A stretch of DNA of 46,458 bases, taken from the NCBI GenBank assembly GCA_002103075.1, contig DABG01000014.1, forward strand, positions 1 through 46,458, given 5' to 3'. Made by a program: the position numbers and the translations under genes. Positions 6,957-14,276 of this stretch are shown piece by piece. Positions within the stretch are counted from its first letter, which is position 1, and every line of letters starts with the position of its first letter. The DNA is from Candidatus Gastranaerophilales bacterium HUM_9 (GTDB lineage: Bacteria > Cyanobacteriota > Vampirovibrionia > Gastranaerophilales > Gastranaerophilaceae). The notes beneath the pieces are model-generated. The model was given only the letters and a program-made list of their open reading frames with translations. It made no database searches and was not told where the DNA came from.

Positions 6957-8572
6957 GAGTTAATGAATTACATAAAGACGATTTACCTTGGATAATTGAA
7001 TACGATGAATCAAAATGTATCCAATGTGGAAAGTGTCTTGCTACGTGTTCATTTAAGGCTATTAAGGCTGAGATAGAGCAACGTAAAAAATCTGGTTCAT
7101 TAACAGAAAAAAACAAACTTGAAAAAGTTGTTGTTATAAAACAGGTTGTTGATTTCAAAAGTCATTGCCGTGGTTGTGGGATGTGCGAAAGAGTTTGTCC
7201 TAATGGTGCAATAAGAGCCGTTAGAAACACTGACGACAGATATTCTATCAGATACAGAGCTGAAACCGGCGATTCTGTAAAAAAGGGTGGACGTTCAAAC
7301 TTGAACACAGAAGGTCGTACCTTAGATAAAATCAAGGTCGGTAGAATTTCACAAATGACAGACCCTTCACTTGATGCTGTTAGACATACTTTTGAACTAA
7401 AAACTCCATTTGGGAGAGTTTTGTCTGCAGACAAACTTGATTTACAAATTAAAGACGGTAAAATGGTTGAATCAAAACCTTTGCCACCAAATAGATGGAT
7501 TTACCCAATCATTATGGGTGATATGTCAATTGGAGCTGTATCTTGGAGAATGTGGGAAGCAATGGCTATTGCAACTGCATACTTAAATGAGGTTATGGGG
7601 ATTCCAATTAGAATGTGTACTGGTGAAGGTGGTATCCCTGCAAGATTGTTAAAATCTAAGTATGTTAAATATATGATTTTGCAGATAGCATCAGGGCATT
7701 TTGGTTGGAATAGAATAATTGACGCCATGCCTGAAATGACAGAAGATCCTGCCGGTATCTTGATTAAGATAGGTCAAGGTGCAAAGCCTGGTGATGGTGG
7801 TATGTTGATGGCAAACAAGGTTGCTAAATACGTTCAAGAAATTAGAGGAGTTCCAAAAGCTGATTTACTTAGCCCACCAACTCACCAAGGACTTTATTCA
7901 ATTGAAGAAAGTGTTCAAAAGATGTTTTTATCAATGAACGCTGCATTTAACTTTAAGGTACCTGTAGCTATCAAGGTTGCAGCATCTGTAACAAGTGTAT
8001 CTGTTTATAACAACTTGTTGAGAGATCCTTATAATATTGTTGGCGGATTCTTTGTTGATGGTTTGGCAGGTGGTACTGGTGCGGCACACGAAATTTCATT
8101 GAACCACACAGGTCATACAATTACATCAAAACTTCGGGATTGTTATAAGGCAGCTATTCAACAAGGTAGACAAGGAGAAATTCCTATCTTTGCTGGTGGT
8201 GGTTTGGGTCAAACAGGTAGTTTCGCAGCTGATGCTTTTAAATTGATTTGCTTGGGGGCTAATGGTGTATTCTCTGGTAGATTATTACTTCAAATCGCTG
8301 GTTGTGTAGGCAATGACACAGAAAGATGTAACGCTTGTAACACAGGACTTTGCCCTGCTGGTATTACAAGTCAAGATGTTTGTTTGACAAAACGTCTTGA
8401 TATTGATAAGGTCGCACAAAATTTGGTTAATTACATTTTGGCAACAGATTTAGAGCTAAGAAAACTTATGGCTGCAACGGGTTGCTCATCTTTGCCAGTT
8501 GGTCGTTCAGATGCACTTATTACAGTAGACAAAAATGTTGCTGATAGATTAGATATACAATATGCTTGTTAG
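6944..8572 (+). CDS. Glutamate synthase, FMN-binding synthase subunit with ferredoxin domain
   Basis: Catalytic domain that converts 2-oxoglutarate and ammonia to two-electron-reduced glutamate on FMN. The N-terminus (residues 15-90) has two [4Fe-4S] motifs, CIQCGKCLATC and CRGCGMCERVC. The synthase barrel follows: PIIMGDMSIGAVSW, GEGGIPARL, KIGQGAKPGDGGML, SPPTHQGLYSIE, VDGLAGGTGAAH and FAGGGLGQTGSFA. A Cys-rich stretch, CVGNDTERCNACNTGLCPAG, matches the GltB iron-sulfur region. The 542-residue length and fused ferredoxin are typical of the archaeal-type enzyme. SD GGTGGAAAG precedes the ATG. No GltD-like small subunit follows, so electrons probably arrive through the ferredoxin domains. Confidence 0.93.
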   Translation: MAAVRVNELHKDDLPWIIEYDESKCIQCGKCLATCSFKAIKAEIEQRKKSGSLTEKNKLEKVVVIKQVVDFKSHCRGCGMCERVCPNGAIRAVRNTDDRYSIRYRAETGDSVKKGGRSNLNTEGRTLDKIKVGRISQMTDPSLDAVRHTFELKTPFGRVLSADKLDLQIKDGKMVESKPLPPNRWIYPIIMGDMSIGAVSWRMWEAMAIATAYLNEVMGIPIRMCTGEGGIPARLLKSKYVKYMILQIASGHFGWNRIIDAMPEMTEDPAGILIKIGQGAKPGDGGMLMANKVAKYVQEIRGVPKADLLSPPTHQGLYSIEESVQKMFLSMNAAFNFKVPVAIKVAASVTSVSVYNNLLRDPYNIVGGFFVDGLAGGTGAAHEISLNHTGHTITSKLRDCYKAAIQQGRQGEIPIFAGGGLGQTGSFAADAFKLICLGANGVFSGRLLLQIAGCVGNDTERCNACNTGLCPAGITSQDVCLTKRLDIDKVAQNLVNYILATDLELRKLMAATGCSSLPVGRSDALITVDKNVADRLDIQYAC

Positions 8573-8593
8573 AGCAGGACTTATTAGGAAATT

Positions 8594-9667
8594 ATGAAAA
8601 CAGTTAAAATTAATGCTTTAGAAAATAATGTAAGAATGTCAACTCAATCACTTCTTCAACTAATCGAAGAAAAAATTGAAGAGGGTTATACAGATTTTGA
8701 GATAAATGCTTGTGGACAACACGATATTGGCGGTTCTGCATGGTCTAGAAAAGATGGAAAAGAACTTAATTTTACTATAACTAACCCTGGACAAAGAGTT
8801 GGAGCAATGGCTCGAAAAGGAACAAATATTTATGTAAACGGTTCTGTTCCTGCTGATGTGGGTTGGTTAAATTCAGGTGCAAAGATTATTGTAAATGGCG
8901 ATTGCGGTGATACAGCTGCACACTGTGCTGCAAGCGGTAAAATATATGTATCAGGAAGAGTTGGTACTCGTTCTGGTGCGTTGATGAAGTTTGACCCTAA
9001 GTTTGAAATTCCACAATTTTGGGTGCTTAAAAACACTGGCTCATTTAGTTTTGAGTTTATGGGTGGCGGAATAGCTGTAATCTGTGGATACGATTGTGCC
9101 GGATTGAAATCTGTGCTTGGAAATCGTTCTTGTGTTGGTATGGTAGGTGGTACGATTTATTGTAGAGGTCCAATCAAAGGAATCGCTAGTTGTGTAAAAG
9201 TTGAAAAACTTAATAAAGAAGACAAAGCGTTCTTAACTTCTGGTATGAAAGAGTTCTTATCTTCTATCGACAAAAAAGGGTTAGCTGATACTTTGCTTGA
9301 TTTTTCTGAATGGCATAAAATTACTCCGATTGCTCCTGATGAAAAACAAAAGAGAATTAGTGTAAAAGAATTTAGAGAAACTCAATGGGTTGAAGGCGGT
9401 ATCTTTGGGGATTTTATCCAAGATGATTTGAATGTATTTGACCTTGTTACAACTGGTGTTGGTAGACTTCAAACACCTTGTTGGGAAAAAAATTTATGTA
9501 TCAATTGTGAATTATGTCTAAAGAATTGCCCAAATAATGCGATAACAAAAGACGAAAACAATAACTATTCAAGCGATGACAATAAGTGCATTGGTTGTTC
9601 AATTTGTTCTGTTGTATGTCCTAAAAAGGCTTGGACAATGAAGAATAATAATAAAGAAATCTCATAA
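8594..9667 (+). CDS. Glutamate synthase, GXGXG (alpha C-terminal) subunit with ferredoxin domain
   Basis: The GXGXG beta-helix domain is structural in glutamate synthases. Here it spans roughly residues 30-220 with glycine-rich turns such as NPGQRVGAMARKGTNIYVNG, GDCGDTAAHCAASGKIYVSG and GGGIAVICGYDCAG. The C-terminal 60 residues add two [4Fe-4S] motifs, CINCELCLKNCP and CIGCSICSVVCP, ending in a lysine-rich tail. The start is ATG behind TTAGGAA, 21 bp after the synthase gene. Together the three genes supply the domains of one GltB chain plus extra iron-sulfur centres. Confidence 0.9.
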   Translation: MKTVKINALENNVRMSTQSLLQLIEEKIEEGYTDFEINACGQHDIGGSAWSRKDGKELNFTITNPGQRVGAMARKGTNIYVNGSVPADVGWLNSGAKIIVNGDCGDTAAHCAASGKIYVSGRVGTRSGALMKFDPKFEIPQFWVLKNTGSFSFEFMGGGIAVICGYDCAGLKSVLGNRSCVGMVGGTIYCRGPIKGIASCVKVEKLNKEDKAFLTSGMKEFLSSIDKKGLADTLLDFSEWHKITPIAPDEKQKRISVKEFRETQWVEGGIFGDFIQDDLNVFDLVTTGVGRLQTPCWEKNLCINCELCLKNCPNNAITKDENNNYSSDDNKCIGCSICSVVCPKKAWTMKNNNKEIS

Positions 9668-9711
9668 TATTAAACTTTGTAAACATTTACTTAAAAACAC
9701 TAAAGTTCTAG

Positions 9712-9749
9712 AAAGATTAATCCGTTAACTATCTCGGAGCGTAGTCTTT
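9712..9749 (+). terminator. Imperfect hairpin, possible terminator of the glutamate synthase operon
   Basis: AAAGA (9712-9716) and TCCG (9721-9724) pair with CGGA (9735-9738) and TCTTT (9745-9749), with internal mismatches, followed by a short T run. It lies directly before the SD of the next small gene and might instead affect its translation. Confidence 0.35.
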
Positions 9750-9765
9750 TTAAGGATATAATTTT

Positions 9766-9927
9766 ATGAGAAAAGTAGAAAATTTTAATGGCTTGGCATT
9801 TTTTAATAATGACATTAGATTTGATTTAAAATCAATCTTTACGTCATATTTTGTTAGATTAGCATTTGCAGTAACACTTATGGCAATAGGATTGTACGCG
9901 ATTCAATACTTGAATATCATTGACTAA
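9766..9927 (+). CDS. Small single-pass membrane protein, 53 aa
   Basis: ATG behind AAGGAT (spacing 8 nt) opens a 53-codon frame ending at TAA 9925-9927. The product starts MRKVENFNGLAFFNNDIRFD and has one hydrophobic helix from about residue 28 to 49 (FVRLAFAVTLMAIGLYAIQY). The N-terminal half is polar, so an inner-membrane anchor with a cytosolic N-terminus is likely. No family recognised. It lies 98 bp after the glutamate synthase operon on the same strand, but probably outside that transcript. Confidence 0.6.
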   Translation: MRKVENFNGLAFFNNDIRFDLKSIFTSYFVRLAFAVTLMAIGLYAIQYLNIID

Positions 9928-10000
9928 AATTTAATAAAAGTTAATAAAAGGCAATTTTTTAAACTAAAAACACTTTATATATATAGTATATATATAATAT

Positions 10001-10726
10001 ATGGATTTGAATATGCCTGTAAACAAAACTAGTACAATACAACATATTGATAGTGCACCAATACGTAAATTTAATCACGTTGAACGTCCTGAATCAACAC
10101 GTGTAGCTCACCACGTGCCGAAAAAGTTCAATATAAAACCTGATTTAACGCCTATTGGTAAAGTACATGTTGCAGACAGTGCTAAAAATTCTGTTAAAGG
10201 TAATTTGATTTATTTTTATTTCAACAATTTGTCAGGAGTATACAAAGCAGAAGCAAATAAGGGTGTAAATTCAAAAGGTACACGACAAGTAGACGTATGT
10301 CTTGCTAAATACTCCAAAGAAGTTGCAGAAGAATTATCAACTGGAGGTGCTTGCTACACAGGTGTCAAATGGGCATTGGTTAATGCTGGAGTAATCGACG
10401 ATTATGGAGATATGCCAAAAGGCAGTGCCAAAGATTCTAAAGCCTATTTCGATAAACATAAAGATAAGTTTGAAAAAGTAAACGTTAAAAAAGAAAATTT
10501 ATCAAAACTTCCTGCTGGCATGATTGTCGTGTATACAAAAGATGGAACTGATGGACATATTGCTATCACAAATGGTAATGGTCAAGAAATGAGTGATTGC
10601 ACAGATAACATGAAATGGCTGGATTCAAAAGGTAAAGGTGCATCGTATACGGTTTACCGTTTGACGGATAATTGGTCATACGATAGAGAGTCTATGAAGT
10701 TGAAGTTTAACCCAGATAGAAAATAA
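10001..10726 (+). CDS. Cysteine-peptidase-like (NlpC/P60 or CHAP-type) protein
   Basis: The 241-residue product has the order of a papain-like peptidoglycan hydrolase: Cys118 at a helix start in TGGACYTGVKWALVNAGV, then LPAGMIVVYTKDGTDGHIAI with His186, and NGNGQEMSD shortly after. These would serve as catalytic Cys and His. No signal peptide or membrane helix is visible, so export would be non-classical or the target intracellular. The first 100 residues are basic and unassigned. The start is uncertain: ATG at 10001 lacks an SD and would be leaderless from a TATATA box, while ATG at 10013 (MPVNKT) is the alternative. The family call comes from the motif pattern only. Confidence 0.6.
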   Translation: MDLNMPVNKTSTIQHIDSAPIRKFNHVERPESTRVAHHVPKKFNIKPDLTPIGKVHVADSAKNSVKGNLIYFYFNNLSGVYKAEANKGVNSKGTRQVDVCLAKYSKEVAEELSTGGACYTGVKWALVNAGVIDDYGDMPKGSAKDSKAYFDKHKDKFEKVNVKKENLSKLPAGMIVVYTKDGTDGHIAITNGNGQEMSDCTDNMKWLDSKGKGASYTVYRLTDNWSYDRESMKLKFNPDRK

Positions 10727-10743
10727 TGTTTTGGATTATGTAT

Positions 10744-10773
10744 ACAGGGATTCTTCGCTTCGCTCTGAATGAC
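10744..10773 (+). repeat. Dispersed repeat, ACAGGGATTC...CTCTGAATGAC family (shortened copy)
   Basis: ACAGGGATTCTTCGCTTCGC continues directly to TCTGAATGAC. Compared with the copy at 24174-24225, the middle about 22 nt between two CGCT tracts are missing, as if lost by recombination between them. A degenerate GATTCTGAAAC palindrome follows at 10789-10813. Confidence 0.6.
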
Positions 10774-10830
10774 ATTTTGTGTACGCAGAGATTCTGAAAC
10801 GGGTTTCATTTCTATCCATGATAATTTTAA

Positions 10831-10896
10831 TCCGTCATTGCGAGTCATGAATGAACACCGTAAAACGACGGATTGTGTTCACTGCAAACTCGCAAC
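10831..10896. repeat. Long imperfect hairpin (GTCATTGCGA family) at a gene end
   Basis: TTGCGAG pairs with CTCGCAA about 50 nt away, with an inner stem GAACAC/GTGTTC. It ends at the stop codon of the minus-strand gene (10898) and may act as its transcription end. The GTCATTGCGA start is shared with other intergenic repeats here. Confidence 0.5.
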
Positions 10897-10897
10897 T

Positions 10898-12037
10898 CTA
10901 TGCTTTTACACTATTATTAGCAGGAGTATCAGCCTTATTTTCTGTTGGTGGGGTCTTATCATTACCCTTGCCTTTAACCATTGCAATTGCAGGCTCTACT
11001 GCTTTTTTAATTACAACGTTTTCAACAAAATGGTCGATAGGTTTTGCTAATAATGACAATGCTACAAATCCACCAGCTGATAAAAGAATTTTATTTTTGA
11101 ATACGTGTGATTTTTCCATCTTTCTAACGTAATCAAATGCAATTGATTTTTTTGCAACTTTTATTAATTCAGCAACTTCCTCTTTAGGCATATTACCAGC
11201 CATTTCAGCTGTGGCTTTTGTCATTTCAGCTACCTTTTGAGTATCTTTTGTGAATTTTTTAAACATCTTATCAGACATCTTTGCAGGTTTTACTCCATCA
11301 AGAAGATTTTGCCTGTTTTCAACTAATCTGTCTACAACTTGTCCAATATAGTTATTCACGTCCTCTTTTTTAGGATTTTTCAAGTGAGGATTAGCTAACC
11401 AATTTTTCATTGCTACAAGCGGTTTCATTAGCATATTATGAGTTTCTTTATGCTTAATAGTTTCTGACATTTTAGGAATTAAAGAGTCTGTAAACGCTTT
11501 TTTATCAACTTTGCCAGCTTCATTTAAAAATCCATTATGTTCTCCTGTATTCATTGAATTGATTACAAAGTCAGAAATTTTTTCTCTCTTACTAAATGCA
11601 AGTCCAGATTTTGATAAACCAGACAGCATATCAACAGCAGTTTGTCCTGCCTTAACAGCAAAAGTTGGAAGTGCAACGCTTGCTAATAATTGATTAGACA
11701 ACTGTTTTGCTCCTCTTTCACCACTTGGATCTTGGTTTCCATATTCATCTTGTTTATATTTATCAACTACGTCAGCAGCAATATAACCAATTGCAGGAAC
11801 CCATGATGCCCAAGCCCATGATCCAATAACCGGTCTAAGTGCTTCACCAACTTCGTTTGTATAACCTAATGCCCTAACTGGCATTTCCATATATATATCA
11901 CGTCTTTTTTCTTGTTTTTTTTCTGGCTCTTTTACTGCACTCTCTTTACCAGAATTTTCTGTATTTAACTTATTTAATTGGGCTTTATTTAACTGATAAC
12001 TTCTAGTATTCCCAAATCTAGATTCAATACTTACCAA
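10898..12037 (-). CDS. Uncharacterised membrane-associated protein, 379 aa
   Basis: No family recognised. A Lys/Glu-rich linker (residues 20-48) is followed by hydrophobic stretches near VIGSWAWASWVPAIGYIAA and LLASVALPTFAVKAG. A long helical region follows, then a membrane-like helix near the C-terminus (ILLSAGGFVALSLLA), with a Pro/Asn/Lys-rich tail. The frame is open further upstream to 12130, but AAGGAG lies 6 nt before a TTG at 12037, and the upstream residues look non-coding. I therefore chose the TTG start. The general plan, helices around long charged helical spans, resembles the protein at 40598-42091. Confidence 0.65.
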   Translation of the reverse strand: MVSIESRFGNTRSYQLNKAQLNKLNTENSGKESAVKEPEKKQEKRRDIYMEMPVRALGYTNEVGEALRPVIGSWAWASWVPAIGYIAADVVDKYKQDEYGNQDPSGERGAKQLSNQLLASVALPTFAVKAGQTAVDMLSGLSKSGLAFSKREKISDFVINSMNTGEHNGFLNEAGKVDKKAFTDSLIPKMSETIKHKETHNMLMKPLVAMKNWLANPHLKNPKKEDVNNYIGQVVDRLVENRQNLLDGVKPAKMSDKMFKKFTKDTQKVAEMTKATAEMAGNMPKEEVAELIKVAKKSIAFDYVRKMEKSHVFKNKILLSAGGFVALSLLAKPIDHFVENVVIKKAVEPAIAMVKGKGNDKTPPTENKADTPANNSVKA

Positions 12038-12121
12038 AAATATCTCCTTCATACACATACATACTACACTTATTAAGTGAAAAAAGTATAAATCTATTTT
12101 CTTGCTATAAAATACTTCAAA

Positions 12122-12150
12122 TTGTAACAATCAATAATTTTTTGTTACAA
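12122..12150. repeat. 9-bp inverted repeat TTGTAACAA/TTGTTACAA
   Basis: Two perfect 9-bp arms with an 11-nt spacer lie between trpS and the next minus-strand gene. It shares its core with the longer palindrome at 798-829. No T run, so a binding site or promoter element is as likely as a terminator. Confidence 0.4.
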
Positions 12151-12155
12151 AATTA

Positions 12156-13157
12156 TTAGTACATTTTAATAATTTCTCTAATTTTTTCAAGATTAGCATG
12201 TGCAACTTTTCTTGCTTTAGCTGAACCTGTTGCAATAATATCTTTTACTTCATCAACGTGAGTTTCGTAATAAGCACGTTTTTCACGGATTTCAGCGAAT
12301 TTTTCGTTTATTTTTGCACCAAGTTCACGCTTACATTGAGCACAACCTCTCAAACCTTTTTCACATTCTGTTCTAATATTTGTAACTTCTTCTTCTGTTC
12401 CAAAAATATTCCAATATTTGAATGCAACTTCACAATCATCAGGGTGTCCCAAATCATCTTTTCTTAAACGACTTCTATCAGTAATTGCACTCATAACTTT
12501 CTTTGCAGTTACTTCTGCTGTATCTGATATTTTAATATCATTATTAAATGATTTGCCCATCTTGTTTCCATCTAAACCACATATCAATGAACAATTGTTT
12601 AATTTTGGTTGTGGTTCTTTGAAGAAATCAGTTTTATAAATATTATTAAATCTTCTAACAATATCTCTTGTTAATTCAACATGAGCAACCTGGTCTATTC
12701 CAACTGGAACATAATCAGCGTTGAACATCATAATATCAGCAGTCATAAGAACAGGATAACCCATTAAGCCATAACTTATTTGATTATTAGCTTCATCTTT
12801 TGTTCTCAAAATTTTTGCCATATCTTTCAATGTCGGATCTCTTTCAACCCAATTTTGAGGAGTAATCATGCTTAAGTACAAATGAAACTCAGCAATTTCA
12901 GGAATTAATGATTGTAGATATATTGTTGACTTTTCTGGATCTAATCCACAAGCCAACCAATCAGCTACAACATCAACTATATTTTGCTTTAAGTCTTCTG
13001 TTTTGTCATACTTTGTAGTCAATGCATGCCAGTCTGCAACAAAGAAATAAGAATCATATTCATTTTGCAATTTTACCCAGTTATCAATTACACCAAGATA
13101 GTGTCCTAAGTGTAATTTCCCTGTTGAACGCATACCTGAAACTAAAATTTGTTGCAT
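12156..13157 (-). CDS. trpS: Tryptophanyl-tRNA synthetase
   Basis: Charges tRNA-Trp. The 333-residue class I synthetase shows SGMRSTGKLHLGHYLG (HIGH-like motif, residues 7-22), YPVLMTADIMMFNADYVPVG, DQVAHVELTRDI and NKMGKS (KMSKS-like). The length is normal. An ideal SD, AAGGAGG, precedes ATG. Its promoter region is divergent from the gene at 13323. A four-cysteine pattern is incomplete (CEKGLRGCAQCK), so a zinc site is possible but not certain. Confidence 0.97.
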   Translation of the reverse strand: MQQILVSGMRSTGKLHLGHYLGVIDNWVKLQNEYDSYFFVADWHALTTKYDKTEDLKQNIVDVVADWLACGLDPEKSTIYLQSLIPEIAEFHLYLSMITPQNWVERDPTLKDMAKILRTKDEANNQISYGLMGYPVLMTADIMMFNADYVPVGIDQVAHVELTRDIVRRFNNIYKTDFFKEPQPKLNNCSLICGLDGNKMGKSFNNDIKISDTAEVTAKKVMSAITDRSRLRKDDLGHPDDCEVAFKYWNIFGTEEEVTNIRTECEKGLRGCAQCKRELGAKINEKFAEIREKRAYYETHVDEVKDIIATGSAKARKVAHANLEKIREIIKMY

Positions 13158-13322
13158 ACTATAACCTCCTTGTTCTTATTCATAGTAACATAAAAATTCT
13201 AATTTTACCTAAACTCTCAAGAATAATTGTTAAGATTTATTACAAACATGTTTCAAAAAAGTCAATTTTGGAGTTCAGATATCCTTTATATATACATAGG
13301 AAATAATTAAAAGGAGTATATA

Positions 13323-13973
13323 ATGGGCATTGACTTCAACAATTTAATTGCTAATCTTGGTAAAGCATCTGCTAATATGCAAAATGATAAAACCAAAATT
13401 GATACTAAATCAGAATTAAATGCTTATGTTTCAGGCTGGGACGCAATTAAAGCAAAAGCTGAAAAAAGTAATAAAGCAATTCAAAATGGTGAAGACACAG
13501 CTTATGATAATGTTAATATTTCAGACTTAGAGCAAACAATGAAATCTGAATTAGCAAATCTTATGGGTGCTGACTTTGGTAAATCAGCAGGCGTTAAAGC
13601 TGAAAAACAAAATAATGAAGTTGTATTCTCAGAAGATGAAATTTCTCTTGAAAATATGATGTCATTACTTGCTCCAGAAGACAATCTTGATATCGATAAA
13701 TTACGTGAATTTAACAAAAAACCAATGTTATCTTCTGTCGAAGAACGCAACGACGAAGTTGCTACTCTTGAAAATGCAGGTTTCTCTTCTGAATTAGTTA
13801 ATATTTTGATGGACGAAACCCCATCTGCATTAAAACACATAACAAATTCTATCAAAACAGGTGCTGCTGATAGAATTAAAGATTCTATCAAAACATTTGA
13901 TGGATTAGCTCAAAATGAAAAAGATATGGATATCTTAGGATATATCAAATATGACTCTCTAGATAGAACATAG
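13323..13973 (+). CDS. Uncharacterised acidic soluble protein, 216 aa
   Basis: A well-spaced AAAGGAG precedes ATG, and the coding frame is continuous to TAG. The product begins MGIDFNNLIANLGKASANMQ and is rich in Asp, Glu, Asn and Lys, with no signal peptide or hydrophobic helix. The C-terminal half (SSELVNILMDETPSALKHI onward) is predicted helical by eye. No family recognised and no functional partner nearby: trpS is divergent, and the next gene is 300 bp away behind its own promoter. Confidence 0.7.
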   Translation: MGIDFNNLIANLGKASANMQNDKTKIDTKSELNAYVSGWDAIKAKAEKSNKAIQNGEDTAYDNVNISDLEQTMKSELANLMGADFGKSAGVKAEKQNNEVVFSEDEISLENMMSLLAPEDNLDIDKLREFNKKPMLSSVEERNDEVATLENAGFSSELVNILMDETPSALKHITNSIKTGAADRIKDSIKTFDGLAQNEKDMDILGYIKYDSLDRT

Positions 13974-13989
13974 TAAAATTTGTATATAT

Positions 13990-14207
13990 AAAATTGGAGG
14001 AATATTAGGAATAACTAATAAAAATTTAACAGAAAAAAATAGGAATATTTATAGAGAAACTTAATAAATAACAAGTTTTATGTAACACGCAACAATTTTT
14101 GTTGTGGAGTTTACAGCCCTTACAAATGCAATATGTATTTGTGAGATATGGGAATAAGATAGTAAGACAGGTTATAAGGTCGATATATTCGACCTTTTTC
14201 TTTTTTT
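13990..14207 (+). ncRNA. Candidate small structured RNA
   Basis: This 303-bp gap holds no gene but several hairpins in series. CAACAATTTTTGTTG lies near 14088, and CTTACAAAT pairs with ATTTGTGAG near 14116-14145, closed further out by GCCC and GGG. A terminator, AAGGTCGA-TATAT-TCGACCTT, with T run follows at 14176-14207. That layout suits a 100-200 nt transcript. I could not match it to 6S, SRP, RNase P or tmRNA. It could also be only the 3' untranslated end of the gene before. Confidence 0.35.
14176..14207 (+). terminator. Intrinsic terminator
   Basis: AAGGTCGA (14176-14183) and TCGACCTT (14189-14196) form an 8-bp stem with a TATAT loop, followed by TTTCTTTTTT. Confidence 0.75.
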
Positions 14208-14241
14208 AGTATAGTTTTACCATTAAAATATTTTGATTTAG

Positions 14242-14270
14242 TTGAATATGGTTTTTTATTCGTATATAAT
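14242..14270 (+). promoter_or_regulatory. Promoter predicting a leaderless mRNA for the 1168-aa gene
   Basis: TTGAAT (14242-14247), 17 bp, TATAAT (14265-14270). The ATG at 14277 lies 6 nt after the -10 box, exactly where +1 is expected, and no SD is present. Confidence 0.65.
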
Positions 14271-14276
14271 AAAAAT

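Noticed and set aside
10769..11132. Two overlapping plus-strand frames of 93 codons
   Set aside because: Begin inside repeats and run antisense to the 379-aa minus-strand gene.
13502..13891. 129-codon minus-strand frame
   Set aside because: Fully antisense to the SD-led gene at 13323-13973, Ser-rich as expected from the complement of an acidic, Glu/Asn-rich gene.
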